Positions 35,435 through 44,462 are shown, counted from the stretch's first letter. The stretch is DNA of 44,566 nt from Rhodocyclaceae bacterium (GCA_029982755.1 JARRBR010000013.1:1-44566), one strand, 5' to 3'. The notes: a model not told the origin generated them from the sequence alone. Made by a program: numbers and translations.

Positions 35435-36307
35435 ATGGTTCTCACACGTAGTTTCGTCAGGGCAAAGCAGCCCTGTTCCGATGGATTCCGCTGGTTCGTC
35501 CGCCAGTTCGACGAAGGCGGCCACTATCAGGAGCTGCTCGACAGGATGGTGGCCGCCGGCCGCGTCGGCGACGCCTGCTGGCTGCTGCAGCAGTTCGGCC
35601 CGACCGGCGAGGTGCGCGTGGTCGACGCCATCGAGGCCGACGCCATCGTCTTCGCCGGCACGCTGCAGGTGCGCGGCGGCGTGGACGTCGAGGGCGTGAT
35701 CCACGTCGGCCGCAGCCTGCACGCCGGCGGCGGACTGCGCGTCGGCGGAGATCTGACGATCGGCGAGGACCTGCGCGTCGAGGGCGGGGTGCGCGGCGCA
35801 GGCCGCATCGACATCGGCGGCGACCTGCGCGCCGGCTGGGGCGTGGATTGCGCCGGCGAGCTGCGCTGCCGCGGCGAGGCGCGCATCGGCTGGGCGCTGC
35901 ACTGCGCGGGCCGGCTGCGACTGGACGGGGGCGCCTGCGTCGGCCTCGACCTGCACGGCAAGGAGGACATCCGCTGCGCGAAAAGCCTGCAGGTGGGCGG
36001 CGACCTGGTCGCCGAGGCCGGCCTGCGCGCCGAACAGGGCATCACCGCCGGCGGTTCGATCCACGCCGCGCTCCATCTGGAAGCCGGCTGGGGCATCAAG
36101 GCCGGCGCGGTGGTCGAGGCCGGCGGCGCGATCCGCGTCGGCGAAGGCCTGCACGCCGGCGAGGCGATCCGCGCCGGCGCCGGCTACGGCGTGTTCGCCG
36201 GGCTCGGCGTGCACATGGAAGCCTGGGAAGCGAGCGCCCGCGTCAGCGCCCCGCACAAGCCCGAGGGCCTGATGAGCGGCTGGTGGGCCGGCCCGGTCGC
36301 GTGCTGA
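35435..36307 (+). CDS. Hexapeptide-repeat beta-solenoid protein
   Basis: 290 residues. After about 65 residues of helical lead (FVRQFDEGGHYQELLDRMV), residues about 75-265 follow a near-perfect six-residue period of form [LIV]x[VAI]Gx[DGS] (LRVGGDLTIGEDLRVEGG and so on), about thirty units. This predicts a regular beta-solenoid, as in bactofilins or hexapeptide proteins, but the lead domain and length do not match a family I know. No signal peptide is present. Polymerisation or scaffolding is plausible; enzymatic acyltransferase residues are not evident. The start is chosen as the ATG after AGGGGTG, rather than the long in-frame extension through the structured leader. Confidence 0.8.
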   Translation: MVLTRSFVRAKQPCSDGFRWFVRQFDEGGHYQELLDRMVAAGRVGDACWLLQQFGPTGEVRVVDAIEADAIVFAGTLQVRGGVDVEGVIHVGRSLHAGGGLRVGGDLTIGEDLRVEGGVRGAGRIDIGGDLRAGWGVDCAGELRCRGEARIGWALHCAGRLRLDGGACVGLDLHGKEDIRCAKSLQVGGDLVAEAGLRAEQGITAGGSIHAALHLEAGWGIKAGAVVEAGGAIRVGEGLHAGEAIRAGAGYGVFAGLGVHMEAWEASARVSAPHKPEGLMSGWWAGPVAC

Positions 36308-36320
36308 GGGAGGCGGAACG

Positions 36321-37190
36321 ATGACCACGCTCGCCCTCGCACCGCGCCTGCCCGCACTGCAGGCCGCATCCTCGCCTGCCGGGCCGCACTCGCGCCTCTC
36401 GCGTCGCGGTCTGTCGCCGCGCTCCGCGCTGGCCTTCCCGCAACCGCCGCCGCTGCCGGGCCTGCACCACCTGCTCCGCAGCCGCCCCCTGCGCGCACTG
36501 GCGGCCTGCGCCGCGCACATCCTGCCGCCGCCGCGGCACGAGCTGCGCATCGACGTGCAGCACCCGCCGCAATCCATCGAAACCGAACTCGACGCCCTGC
36601 ACCGTCGCCTGCACGCCCCGGACGACGCCCTGTCGCGCTGCGCGTCGCTGCCCTCCCCCTTCCCCGGCCTGGTCTTCCGCCACCGCGAAGCCGACGGCGA
36701 GCACTACGTCTATGTCGAGGACGTGGCCAACGGCCGCCTCGCCGGCTACACGGTGTTCAACCGCCTGATCGAGCTCGATCGCCGCACCGACCGCCACGTG
36801 CGCGCCCCGCACTCCAAGTACGCCCCCGCCTACCAGGGCCGCGGCGTCGCCACCGCCGTCTATGAACTGGCGCTGGCAGGCCGCGGCCCCCTGCGCGGCT
36901 CCGACGGCGCCTTCTTCCTGGTCAGCGGCGCCCGCCAGTCGGTCGGCGCGCACGCGCTGTGGCAGGCCCTCGGCCGCCGCCATCCCTTGCGCTACGTCGC
37001 CCTGCGCGCAAAGCGCATGCACGACCTCGGCGACGCACCGCCGCCCGCCCTGCGCGAGCATCTCGACACGCGCATGATCCTGCTCGGACACGGCTGGAGC
37101 CTCGCCAGGCTGCAGGCGCTCGGGCTGCTGCAAACCGGGGGCGAGTACGGCGCCGAGGCCGCCAATGGCGTGATGCGGCGGCACGCCTGA
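36321..37190 (+). CDS. GNAT-like N-acetyltransferase domain protein
   Basis: 289 residues. The first about 95 are Pro/Leu-rich and not conserved-looking. The rest looks like a GNAT fold: VYVEDVANGRLAGYTVFNRLIEL (strands) followed by HSKYAPAYQGRGVATAVYELAL, whose QGRGVA is the acetyl-CoA pyrophosphate-binding motif A. The next helix-strand unit (SVGAHALWQALGRRH) fits motif B. The acceptor is unknown. It lies 13 bp after the beta-solenoid gene with GAGGGAGG upstream, so the two are probably one operon. Confidence 0.75.
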   Translation: MTTLALAPRLPALQAASSPAGPHSRLSRRGLSPRSALAFPQPPPLPGLHHLLRSRPLRALAACAAHILPPPRHELRIDVQHPPQSIETELDALHRRLHAPDDALSRCASLPSPFPGLVFRHREADGEHYVYVEDVANGRLAGYTVFNRLIELDRRTDRHVRAPHSKYAPAYQGRGVATAVYELALAGRGPLRGSDGAFFLVSGARQSVGAHALWQALGRRHPLRYVALRAKRMHDLGDAPPPALREHLDTRMILLGHGWSLARLQALGLLQTGGEYGAEAANGVMRRHA

Positions 37191-37202
37191 AGATCGCGCC
37201 GC

Positions 37203-37246
37203 CGCCGGATCGTCTGCGGCGATCCGGCGCAAGCTCGTCGAGCTTG
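37203..37246. terminator. Two tandem hairpins between convergent genes
   Basis: Stem one is 37203-37212 with 37220-37229 (10 bp, perfect, 7-nt loop). Stem two is 37230-37236 with 37240-37246 (7 bp, perfect, GTC loop) and directly follows. They lie in the gap between the convergent GNAT-like and ExoD genes, a natural place for a bidirectional terminator. No T run is present. Confidence 0.55.
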
Positions 37247-37332
37247 AGCAATCCTGTCCCGTCGTCTGCCTGATGCGCGACGAAACGGAAGGTGGCAGCC
37301 CGGGGCACGCTGCGCGCCCGGCCGGCGCGCGC

Positions 37333-37959
37333 TCACTGCCCGGGAGCCAGCCCGATCAGCGCCAGCAACCCGGCCGCGGCGGAGGCCCCGCCCCACCACA
37401 GCAACATCACCGAGCCGACCGCGGCCAGCGTGACGAGGTAGCCGCCGAGCAACATCAGCCCGTCGCGGAGACGCAGCCCCCAGGACATCAGGACGATGGC
37501 CAGGGCCGGCAGCACGTTGTCGAAGCTGATGATCGGCACCGGAATCATCATGGACAGCCCCGCCGCGGACAGCATCGCCCCGTTGAGCACGCGGGCCGGC
37601 CGGTCGCTCAGCGGCAGCAGGCGCGGCCGTCCCCACAGCGCGATCACATTGACGACGCGACCGAGCATGCGTTCCAGCAGTGCTCGGGCGCGCCCGTTCA
37701 TCTCGCGCCGGGCAAGCCAGCCCGGCAAGGGAAGGGGCTGGCCGATCGCCACCCCGAATGCGATCAGCAGGCAGACCGCGCCCACGGCCGAGGCCATGCC
37801 GGGCAGCGCGACCGGAAACAGCAGCGGCATCGCCAGCAGGCCCAGCCAGACCACCCGCTGGCGGTTGCTCTGACCGAGGGCATCGGCCATCGTGCCGTTC
37901 ATCGACGCGAGCTGCGCCCCGGCGATCCGGTGCACGGTCGCCCGGCGTTTGTCGTTCAT
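37333..37959 (-). CDS. ExoD-family membrane protein
   Basis: 208-residue inner-membrane protein of the ExoD (exopolysaccharide synthesis) family, normal length. Family features are the N-terminal LGQSNRQRVVWLGLLAM lead, the loop GQPLPLPGWLARREMNGR, and hydrophobic spans at about 38-55, 57-75, 120-150, 155-175 and 180-200. Members affect exopolysaccharide production or alkali tolerance in rhizobia; the exact activity is unknown. The ATG at 37959 is chosen; another in-frame ATG lies 48 bp upstream, and neither has a good ribosome binding site. Confidence 0.88.
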   Translation of the reverse strand: MNDKRRATVHRIAGAQLASMNGTMADALGQSNRQRVVWLGLLAMPLLFPVALPGMASAVGAVCLLIAFGVAIGQPLPLPGWLARREMNGRARALLERMLGRVVNVIALWGRPRLLPLSDRPARVLNGAMLSAAGLSMMIPVPIISFDNVLPALAIVLMSWGLRLRDGLMLLGGYLVTLAAVGSVMLLWWGGASAAAGLLALIGLAPGQ

Positions 37960-38126
37960 GGACCCCGGCCCCGATGGCGCCTCGCTGCTTCTGTGTCTCA
38001 CGATCATCCCGATGGTGCAACTGCCGGAGCGGCACGAACCCCGTGCCGATCGGCAAGCGCTAGACTTTGTTCAGTAACGCTCCTTGGGACTCCAGATGAA
38101 GTTGACCAGTTCCGCGCGGGTGTGTC

Positions 38127-39167
38127 GTGCCTGACGGCTTCCAGCCCCGGTCCCCGCGGGGCGCCGGCGCGCAGCCCGTCTCGATCCCGGCCCCGCGGCT
38201 CGACCCGGCGTCGCCGCTGCTGTTCGTGATCAACGCCGCTGCGGGCGCCCAGGACGTCGACGCCAAGCGTGCCGTGATCGAATCGGCCCTCGCCGCGCAC
38301 GGGCGAAAGGGCGAACTGCGCGTGTGCCAGCCGGACGAGCTGGCACACGTGGCGACCGAAGCGGCGGCGGCGGCCTTGGAGCGGGCGACGGCGGTGGTGG
38401 CGGTCGGCGGCGATGGCAGCCTCAACACGGTGGCGCGCGCGGCGCACGCGGCCGGTTGCGCCATGGGCGTGATCCCCTACGGCACCTTCAACTATTTCGC
38501 GCGCACCCATGGCATCCCCACAGAGCCGTCCGCCGCCGCGCGGCAGCTGCTGAATGCGCGTCCGCTGCCGGTGCAGGTGGGAGCGATCAACGACCGCGTC
38601 TTCCTGGTCAATGCCAGCCTCGGCCTCTACCCGGAGCTGCTGCAGGACCGCGAGGCCTTCAAGGCGCGCTTCGGCCGCAGCCGCTGGGTGGCGTTGGTGG
38701 CGGCCTTCGCGACGCTGCTGCGCGCGCAGCGCCGGCTGCGCCTGCACATCGAGACCGGCGCCACGGTGCGCGACGTGCAGACGCTGACGCTCTTCGTCGG
38801 CAACAACCTGCTCCAGCTGCAGCAGATCGGGGCGGAACCGGAAGACACCGTCCCCGGAACGCCCGGCGACGGCAGCCTGGCCGCGCTGATGCTGCGACCG
38901 ATCGGCACGCTGTCCATGCTCGGGCTGATGGCGCACGGGGCGATGGGCCGGCTCAGGGAGGCCGCAGGCGTGGAGAGTTTCGAGTTCACGCACATGGTGG
39001 TGCGGCCCACGCTGGCGCCGGGGCACAGGAAGATCGTCGTGGCCTGCGACGGCGAGGTGACGCGCATGCGCACGCCGATCGACATCCGCGTGCTGGGTGC
39101 GCCCCTGTACCTGCTCCGGGGCGATGGCGCCGCGGACGCGGCCAGCGGACTCCGGGCGGTCCCATGA
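38127..39167 (+). CDS. Diacylglycerol/lipid kinase-family protein
   Basis: 346-residue member of the DAGK-catalytic/YegS-like family, phosphorylating a lipid at the inner membrane face. FVINAAAGAQD (about 33-43) is the first nucleotide-binding segment. VVAVGGDGSLNTVARA (about 90-105) holds the GGDG motif, and VIPYGTFNYFAR matches the PxGTxNdfAR block with Tyr for Leu. The C-terminal domain has DGEVTRM near 310, as expected for the conserved DGE. The start is GTG at 38127, uncertain. The stop overlaps the next start (ATGA), so it is coupled to a phosphatase-like gene. Confidence 0.88.
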   Translation: MPDGFQPRSPRGAGAQPVSIPAPRLDPASPLLFVINAAAGAQDVDAKRAVIESALAAHGRKGELRVCQPDELAHVATEAAAAALERATAVVAVGGDGSLNTVARAAHAAGCAMGVIPYGTFNYFARTHGIPTEPSAAARQLLNARPLPVQVGAINDRVFLVNASLGLYPELLQDREAFKARFGRSRWVALVAAFATLLRAQRRLRLHIETGATVRDVQTLTLFVGNNLLQLQQIGAEPEDTVPGTPGDGSLAALMLRPIGTLSMLGLMAHGAMGRLREAAGVESFEFTHMVVRPTLAPGHRKIVVACDGEVTRMRTPIDIRVLGAPLYLLRGDGAADAASGLRAVP

Positions 39168-39997
39168 GCGTGCTGCTGCATCTGTCCGACACCCACTTCG
39201 GCACCGAACGGCCGCAGGTGATCGAGGCCGTCGTCGCCCTGGCCGCCCGCGAACGGCCCGACCTTGCCGTGCTGTCGGGAGACATCACGCAGAGGGCGCG
39301 GCCTGGCCAGTTTCGCGCCGCGAGGGCCTTCGTCGACCGCCTCGGCGTCCCGCTGCTGGCCGTGCCGGGTAACCATGACATTGCGCTGGTCGATTTGTGG
39401 GCGCGCGCGGTCCGGCCTTACGCGCGCTACGCCCGCGCCTTCGGGGCCGATCTCGAGCCCGTCCATGCGTCGGAAGACCTGCTGGTCGTCGGCGTCAACA
39501 CCACCCGCGCCTGGCGGCACAAGAATGGCGAACTGTCCCCGCTGCAGATCGATCGCGTGGCGGACCTGCTCCGCAAGGCTCGACCGCAGCAGTTGCGCGT
39601 AGTGGTCGTGCATCAGCCGGCAGCCGTGTGTCGGCCCGAGGACCGAAGGCACTTGCTGCGCGGCCACCATGCAGCCCTGCAGACGTGGTCGGCTGCGGGG
39701 GCGGACCTCGTGCTGGGTGGGCACATCCACCTGCCCTACACCCTGGCGCCGCCCGGTCTGCCGAGGCGGCTGTGGGTGGTCCAGGCGGGGACCGCGGTAT
39801 CCGCGCGCACCCGGCCGGGGGTTCCCAATTCGGTGAATATCGTGCGCTGGGGCGGGGGGGCCGGCGGGCATGGCGCTGACCGACAGGCCGATGACGAGGA
39901 GCGCGGAGACTGTGTCATCGAGCGTTGGGACTATGCCCCCGATGCGCAGGTCTTCGTCCGCGCGGCCCTCACCCGGCTCGCGCCGGAGCGTGCCTGA
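39164..39997 (+). CDS. Calcineurin-like metallophosphoesterase
   Basis: 277-residue binuclear metallophosphoesterase. All core motifs are present: SDTHFG (Asp8, His10), LSGDITQ (Asp about 40), GNHD (about 67-70), VVVHQPAA (His about 148) and GGHIHLP (about 187-193). The family includes cyclic-nucleotide and UDP-diacylglucosamine hydrolases, and the substrate is not evident. Translational coupling to the lipid kinase gene suggests a related lipid or nucleotide substrate. No signal peptide is present. Confidence 0.92.
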   Translation: MSVLLHLSDTHFGTERPQVIEAVVALAARERPDLAVLSGDITQRARPGQFRAARAFVDRLGVPLLAVPGNHDIALVDLWARAVRPYARYARAFGADLEPVHASEDLLVVGVNTTRAWRHKNGELSPLQIDRVADLLRKARPQQLRVVVVHQPAAVCRPEDRRHLLRGHHAALQTWSAAGADLVLGGHIHLPYTLAPPGLPRRLWVVQAGTAVSARTRPGVPNSVNIVRWGGGAGGHGADRQADDEERGDCVIERWDYAPDAQVFVRAALTRLAPERA

Positions 39998-40095
39998 GCC
40001 CGGCCTTGCGCGCGCCGCGCGACGGCGGCCGGCCGACGCTCCCGCTCGCCAGGTCGCAACCCGCACGGACGGCCATGCGGCACGCGCAGTCCGAC

Positions 40096-41187
40096 TCAGC
40101 CCGCGCCCGCCTGTGCGGCGACGCGCTGCACGATCGCCCGCAGCGCCGCGCTGTCCGCCAATCCCGCGATGAAGCGCGGCGGGATGCCGCTCAGGCCGAC
40201 CTGCGCCCCCGCCAAGGCCCCGGTCAGCATCGCCCGCGCCAGGTTCTGCCCGCCGCCATTGACCGCGTGCAGCACGGCCGACTCGAAATCATCCGCGAAG
40301 CGCGCCGCCAGGTAGTACGCCGCCGGGAACTGGTGATACACCGCGCACGGCATGCCATACACCAGCGACACCTTCCAAGCCGGCTCGATGCGCACGTCCG
40401 GGTCGTGCGCCGCGCGCGCGATCGAGGATTGCGTGAGCAGCGCATCGGGCGAGGGGAAGCGGCCGGCGGTCGGCGCCTCGGCGGCGCCGGCCTTGGGCGC
40501 CTGCAGGTTTCCCGAAGTCACGGTATGGAAAGGCAGCGCGCCGGATTTCACCCGCGCCATCAGCTTCGCCGAGATCGACGCGTCGAGCCTGTTCCCCTCG
40601 ACCAGCATGCCGAGCACCGCGCCGAAGGCCACGGTCATCGCCACCACGGTGCCATCGGTCTGGGTCAGCACGGTGTTGCGGGTGACGGCGTCCGCCAGCG
40701 CGGCGGGGTCGAGCGCGTAGCGCACCGCGATCGCCAGCGTGCGCTCGGCGGCTTCGGTGGTGTCGGCGTTGCCGGCAACCTGGCCCCAGGGCAGGCCCTG
40801 CTGCACGCGCTTCCTCCAGGTTTCGCGGATCGACTGGCTGGTGTAGCCGCCGGGGCCGTGCATCGGCACGCCGTCGATGCGGGGAAAAAAATCCTCGTCC
40901 ATGCGCCGGCAGAAGTCGGCCTCGTCGTAGCCGCCGCAGTCGGCCAGCGATTCCAGGGTCAGGCGCAGCAGCACGCCCGCCTGCGAGGATTCGCCCGCCT
41001 TCATGCCGGCGTGGTAGTGGTCGGGCATCGGCGCCGTGTAGTCGGAGATCCACGCGCCGTAGCGGGCGCGCAACTCGTCGAGGTCGTAGTACCAGTGCGG
41101 CCCCAGGGCCAGCGCGTCGCCGATGAAGGCGCCCATCAGCGCGCCGGCGGCGCGGTCGATCACCGCTTCACGGTCGGTGGCGTTCAT
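40096..41187 (-). CDS. ADP-ribosylglycohydrolase-family protein
   Basis: 363-residue all-helical protein of the DraG/ARH family, which removes ADP-ribose from proteins or small molecules using two Mg ions. The start GALMGAFIGDALALGPHWYYD (about 15-35) is the family signature with metal-binding Asp. Further acidic motifs are NADTTEAAERT and LTQTDGTV, and the C-terminal HAVNGGGQNLARAMLTGAL matches the second metal-binding region, but it has NGGGQN where DxD is usual, so one metal site may be changed. It overlaps the OvoA stop (ATGA). The substrate is unknown; a DraG role in nitrogenase control is not supported by context. Confidence 0.88.
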   Translation of the reverse strand: MNATDREAVIDRAAGALMGAFIGDALALGPHWYYDLDELRARYGAWISDYTAPMPDHYHAGMKAGESSQAGVLLRLTLESLADCGGYDEADFCRRMDEDFFPRIDGVPMHGPGGYTSQSIRETWRKRVQQGLPWGQVAGNADTTEAAERTLAIAVRYALDPAALADAVTRNTVLTQTDGTVVAMTVAFGAVLGMLVEGNRLDASISAKLMARVKSGALPFHTVTSGNLQAPKAGAAEAPTAGRFPSPDALLTQSSIARAAHDPDVRIEPAWKVSLVYGMPCAVYHQFPAAYYLAARFADDFESAVLHAVNGGGQNLARAMLTGALAGAQVGLSGIPPRFIAGLADSAALRAIVQRVAAQAGAG

Positions 41188-43376
41188 GCGCGCTTTCTCC
41201 AGATGGTCAGCTCCGACAGCGTGTGCTGGTGCTTGCGCCGGGTCTCGCGGATCACGAAAGGCACCGCCTGCGGCCCCTGCACCAGCTCGAACTCGGCGGC
41301 GAGCAGGTCCTTCAGGCCGTCGAGCGTGGTGTAGGACTCGCCATCCTTCTTGAAGCCGCCGATCCACTCCTCGCGCTTGGTGTGCTCCTCCAGCCAGGTG
41401 TAGGGCGAGGCGAGCAGCAGCAGGCCGCCGGGGTTGAGCCGCCGCGGCACGTCGGCGAGGAAGCGGCGCGGGCTGTACAGGCGGTCGATCAGGTTGGCGG
41501 CGAGGATGAGGTCGAAGCCGCTGAAGACGTCCTTGAGGTTGCAGGCGTCGCCCTGCCAGAACTCGACGCGGCCGGCGGTTTCGGCGAGGCCCAGCGCATC
41601 CAGCCGGCGCTCGTGGTAGCTCACCAGCTCGCCCTCGTCGGGCATGGTGTAGCGCAGCGCGCCGGTCTCGGCGAGCTTGACGCCGGCCTGGATGAAGCGC
41701 GCCGAGAAGTCGATGCCGACCACGCGCTCGAAGGCGCGCGCGAGTTCGAAGCTGGCGCGGCCAGTGGCGCAGCCCAGATCCAGGGCGCGGCCGAAGCGCC
41801 CGTTGCCGAAGCGGCGCTGGGCGGCGATCGCGATGTCGGCGAGCGCCTTCGGGAAGTTCGGCACGCCGAAAGCCTCGTCGCCGTAGTGGAACTCGGCGTA
41901 TTGCGACAGCAGCGCGTCGGTCTCGTAGGTCGAGGACGGGTTGAGCGCCGGCGCCTCGCTGACGATGTAGCGGAAACCCGCATGCTGGAAGAAGTGGCGG
42001 CGGAAGGCGTAGCGCGAGGCGTGGCGCGACTCGTTGCCGGCCGAGATCCAGCTGCCGCCCTTGATGATGGCGTGGCGGTCGTCAAAGGTCGGCGTGGTGA
42101 AGTCGTCGTAGATCGGATGCACGTCGAAGCCGTCGAAGGGATAGGTCGGCGTCTCGCACCACTGCCACACGTTGCCGACGACGTCGAACAGTTCGCCGTG
42201 CGGGAACAGCGTCACCGGACAGCTCGAGGCCCAGTGGTCCAGGTGCAGGTTGGCGTTGGCGGGCGCGTCGTGCGGCACGTCGGCCAGCCCCGCGTGGTCG
42301 TAGAGGCGGTTCCACTCGTCCTCGGTCGGCAGGCGCACCGGCTGGCCGGTCTCGCGCGCCTTCCAGCGGCAGAAGGCGCGCGCTTCCAGACAATTGACCT
42401 CCACCGGCCAGTCCCAGCGCATCGGCACTTCCTCGGCCATCAGGCGCAGCTTCCAGCCGTTCGCATCCGGCACCCAGAAGGTGGGATGTTCGGCGCGGGC
42501 AAAGCGCTTCCAGCCCAGGCCCTCCTCGTCCCACACGCTGTCGTCGGCGTAGCCGCCGGCCTCGACGAAGGCGAGGTATTCGCGATTGGTGACCAGGTAG
42601 CGCGCCGCCTGGAAGGCCGGCACCTCGGCGCGGTGGCTGCCGTACTCGTTGTCCCAGCCGTAGATCGGCTCGTCGAAGCTGCGGCCGAGCTGCACGACGC
42701 CCCCAGGGATGTCGACCAGCGCGTTGGCGGGCGGCTCGCCGTGTTCGGCGCAGGGCTGCCAGGCGGGATGCGGCCTGACGTACTGCAGCGCGTGCTGGCG
42801 CATCAGCACCGAGGACGTCTCGAGGTGGATGCGCTCGTGCTCGATGCCCATCACCACCGCCCAGAACGGGTCCTTCCAGCCGATCGGCAGCGTGAAGGGC
42901 GTCTCGCGGATCACCCGGTCGACCACCGCGCGCACCTTGTCACGATAGGCGGCGACCTCGGCCACGCTCGGCCAGTCGTAGCGCGCGTCGTCGAGGTCGT
43001 CCCAGCTCATCTCGTCCACGCCGACCGCGAACATCGACTCCAGGCGCGGGTCGATGCGCTGCTCGATGAGGCCAGCGAGCAGGAACTTGTTGATGAAGAA
43101 GGTGGCGGTATGGCCGAAGTAGAAGATCAGCGGGTGGCGCAGGCTGATCGGCTTCCTGTAGTAGGCCTCGTCGCAGGCGAGCACCTCGAACAGCGACTCG
43201 TACCGGTCGAAGGTGGCGTGGAAGTAATGCAGGAGTTCGGCGCGCTTGGCCTCGACGTCGGTGCCGGCGAGCAGCGGAGTGCGCGGGAAGTGCGGCGCCG
43301 GGGTAGCCGCCGGGGCCTGCGGCGAAATCGTCGCGGCAGCGGCGCGGCGCGGGGTGGCGGCGGTGGGTGCGGTCAT
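41184..43376 (-). CDS. ovoA: OvoA: 5-histidylcysteine sulfoxide synthase with methyltransferase
   Basis: 730-residue bifunctional enzyme of ovothiol biosynthesis. After a variable lead, a DinB-like helical domain (about 42-200) carries the iron-binding HERIHLE (His180, His184, Glu186). A formylglycine-generating-enzyme-like domain (about 215-465) has WDNEYGSHRAEV, RLPTEDEWNRLYDHAG, VVGNVWQWCETP and KGGSWISAG. The last about 240 residues are a SAM methyltransferase (ALDLGCATGRASFELA, VVGIDFSARFI) thought to methylate the histidyl N1. The family joins Cys and His with O2. The start has CAGGAG 7 bp upstream. The PLP-dependent lyase OvoB is not in the window. Confidence 0.95.
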   Translation of the reverse strand: MTAPTAATPRRAAAATISPQAPAATPAPHFPRTPLLAGTDVEAKRAELLHYFHATFDRYESLFEVLACDEAYYRKPISLRHPLIFYFGHTATFFINKFLLAGLIEQRIDPRLESMFAVGVDEMSWDDLDDARYDWPSVAEVAAYRDKVRAVVDRVIRETPFTLPIGWKDPFWAVVMGIEHERIHLETSSVLMRQHALQYVRPHPAWQPCAEHGEPPANALVDIPGGVVQLGRSFDEPIYGWDNEYGSHRAEVPAFQAARYLVTNREYLAFVEAGGYADDSVWDEEGLGWKRFARAEHPTFWVPDANGWKLRLMAEEVPMRWDWPVEVNCLEARAFCRWKARETGQPVRLPTEDEWNRLYDHAGLADVPHDAPANANLHLDHWASSCPVTLFPHGELFDVVGNVWQWCETPTYPFDGFDVHPIYDDFTTPTFDDRHAIIKGGSWISAGNESRHASRYAFRRHFFQHAGFRYIVSEAPALNPSSTYETDALLSQYAEFHYGDEAFGVPNFPKALADIAIAAQRRFGNGRFGRALDLGCATGRASFELARAFERVVGIDFSARFIQAGVKLAETGALRYTMPDEGELVSYHERRLDALGLAETAGRVEFWQGDACNLKDVFSGFDLILAANLIDRLYSPRRFLADVPRRLNPGGLLLLASPYTWLEEHTKREEWIGGFKKDGESYTTLDGLKDLLAAEFELVQGPQAVPFVIRETRRKHQHTLSELTIWRKRA

Positions 43377-43554
43377 GCCTGTCTCCTGTGTCGTTGCGCC
43401 AAGTGGCCAGTGGCGTGAGTTTTCCACTTTTTGGCGTCGACATGTTCGATCGCGACCCGGGCCGCGGGGCGACGCGGCGGATCGCCCCCACGTGGCGTTG
43501 ACGAAGGTGCCCGCGGGGGCGGGCGCCGAATCAAAGCGCCACCGCGCAATGGGC

Positions 43555-43899
43555 TCAGGCGAAAACGAAGTACTTGCGCACGGTCTCGACCACTTCCCAG
43601 GTGCCCTTCATGCCGGGCTCGACGATGAAGATGTCGCCGGCCTTCAGATGGATCGGCTCCCCGCCGTCCGGGGTGATGATGCAGTAGCCCTCGCGGAAGT
43701 CGCAGTATTCCCATTTCTCATAGGCGACCCGCCATTTGCCCGGCGTGCAGATCCAGGTACCCATGATCTTCTGCCCGTCTTCCGATTTGTAGGCGTTGAG
43801 GTTGACGGTGTGCGGATCGCCGGCGATGCGCTCCCATTTGCAGGCATCCAGCATCGGCACGGGCACGGTATCGCGGAGAACGGTGATTGGATTGTTCAT
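43555..43899 (-). CDS. Small cupin-domain protein (DUF861-like)
   Basis: 114-residue single cupin of the DUF861/ureidoglycine aminohydrolase-like cupin type. The strands GTWICTPGKWRVAYEKWEYC and YCIITPDGGEPIHLKAGDIFIVEPGMKGTWEV show the usual spacing, though the metal-binding His pair of classical cupins is mostly missing (Glu in EKWEY, one His in PIHL). The function is unknown. The start has GGAG 7 bp before the ATG. It is monocistronic, with a dyad operator-like site about 80 bp upstream. Confidence 0.9.
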   Translation of the reverse strand: MNNPITVLRDTVPVPMLDACKWERIAGDPHTVNLNAYKSEDGQKIMGTWICTPGKWRVAYEKWEYCDFREGYCIITPDGGEPIHLKAGDIFIVEPGMKGTWEVVETVRKYFVFA

Positions 43900-43976
43900 G
43901 TCTGCTCCAGGTCGTCGGATTGGCGTTGCATGGCAACTGGGAACGGGGACTTTAGGGCGCCTGGGCGCGCCCCTAT

Positions 43977-43991
43977 TGTCCGCATCGGACA
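43977..43991. promoter_or_regulatory. Perfect dyad TGTCCG-N3-CGGACA
   Basis: A 6-bp perfect inverted repeat with 3-bp spacer and AT-rich flanks, about 80 bp upstream of the cupin start and between it and the hydrolase remnant. It looks like an operator for a dimeric regulator; I do not recognise the regulator. Confidence 0.5.
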
Positions 43992-44090
43992 TAAATGCCC
44001 CCAAAACCGGCATACCTGGCTGACGCACTCACACCCCGCTTGCCGGAACCTGATCTGCCATGGCGTGGCCGCCGTTCCAGCGCACGCCGC

Positions 44091-44462
44091 TCAAGCGGCA
44101 GTGGCGGCGTCGGCAGCGAGGAAGTTGGCGACGAGCTGCGAGAACGCCGCAGCGTGCTCGATCTGCGTCCAGTGGCCGCAGCGGCCGAAGATGTGGAGCT
44201 GGCTGTCGTCGATCCAGTCGAGCAGCGTCAGCGAGGTGGACAGCGGGATCACCTTGTCGTCGCGGCCGTGCACCATCAGCGTCGGATGCCGGATCGCGCG
44301 CACGTCGGCCTCGGCGTGGGCCATCGCATCCACCCAGCGCTGGCGCGGCGCGGGGAACATGCGCTCGTAGGCGGCGCGGGTGAGCGGGCGCAGGCTGGCT
44401 TCGTAGCGCATCTGCACGAGTTCGTCGCCGATCAGGCCCTGGTCGTACGCGAAGATCTTCAT
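44091..44462 (-). pseudogene. C-terminal remnant of an alpha/beta hydrolase
   Basis: 123 residues corresponding only to the last third of meta-cleavage-product hydrolases (DmpD/TodF-like): MFPAPRQRWVDAM, LMVHGRDDKVIPLSTSL with the catalytic Asp context, and GRCGHWTQIEHA with the catalytic His. The N-terminal half with the nucleophile Ser is absent. Upstream in the same frame the sequence reads IQESIMKIF, family-like, then hits a TAG about 40 bases before the ATG, so the 5' part was deleted. The AGGAG before the ATG may be chance coding sequence. It could still yield a short protein, but not an active hydrolase. Confidence 0.75.
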
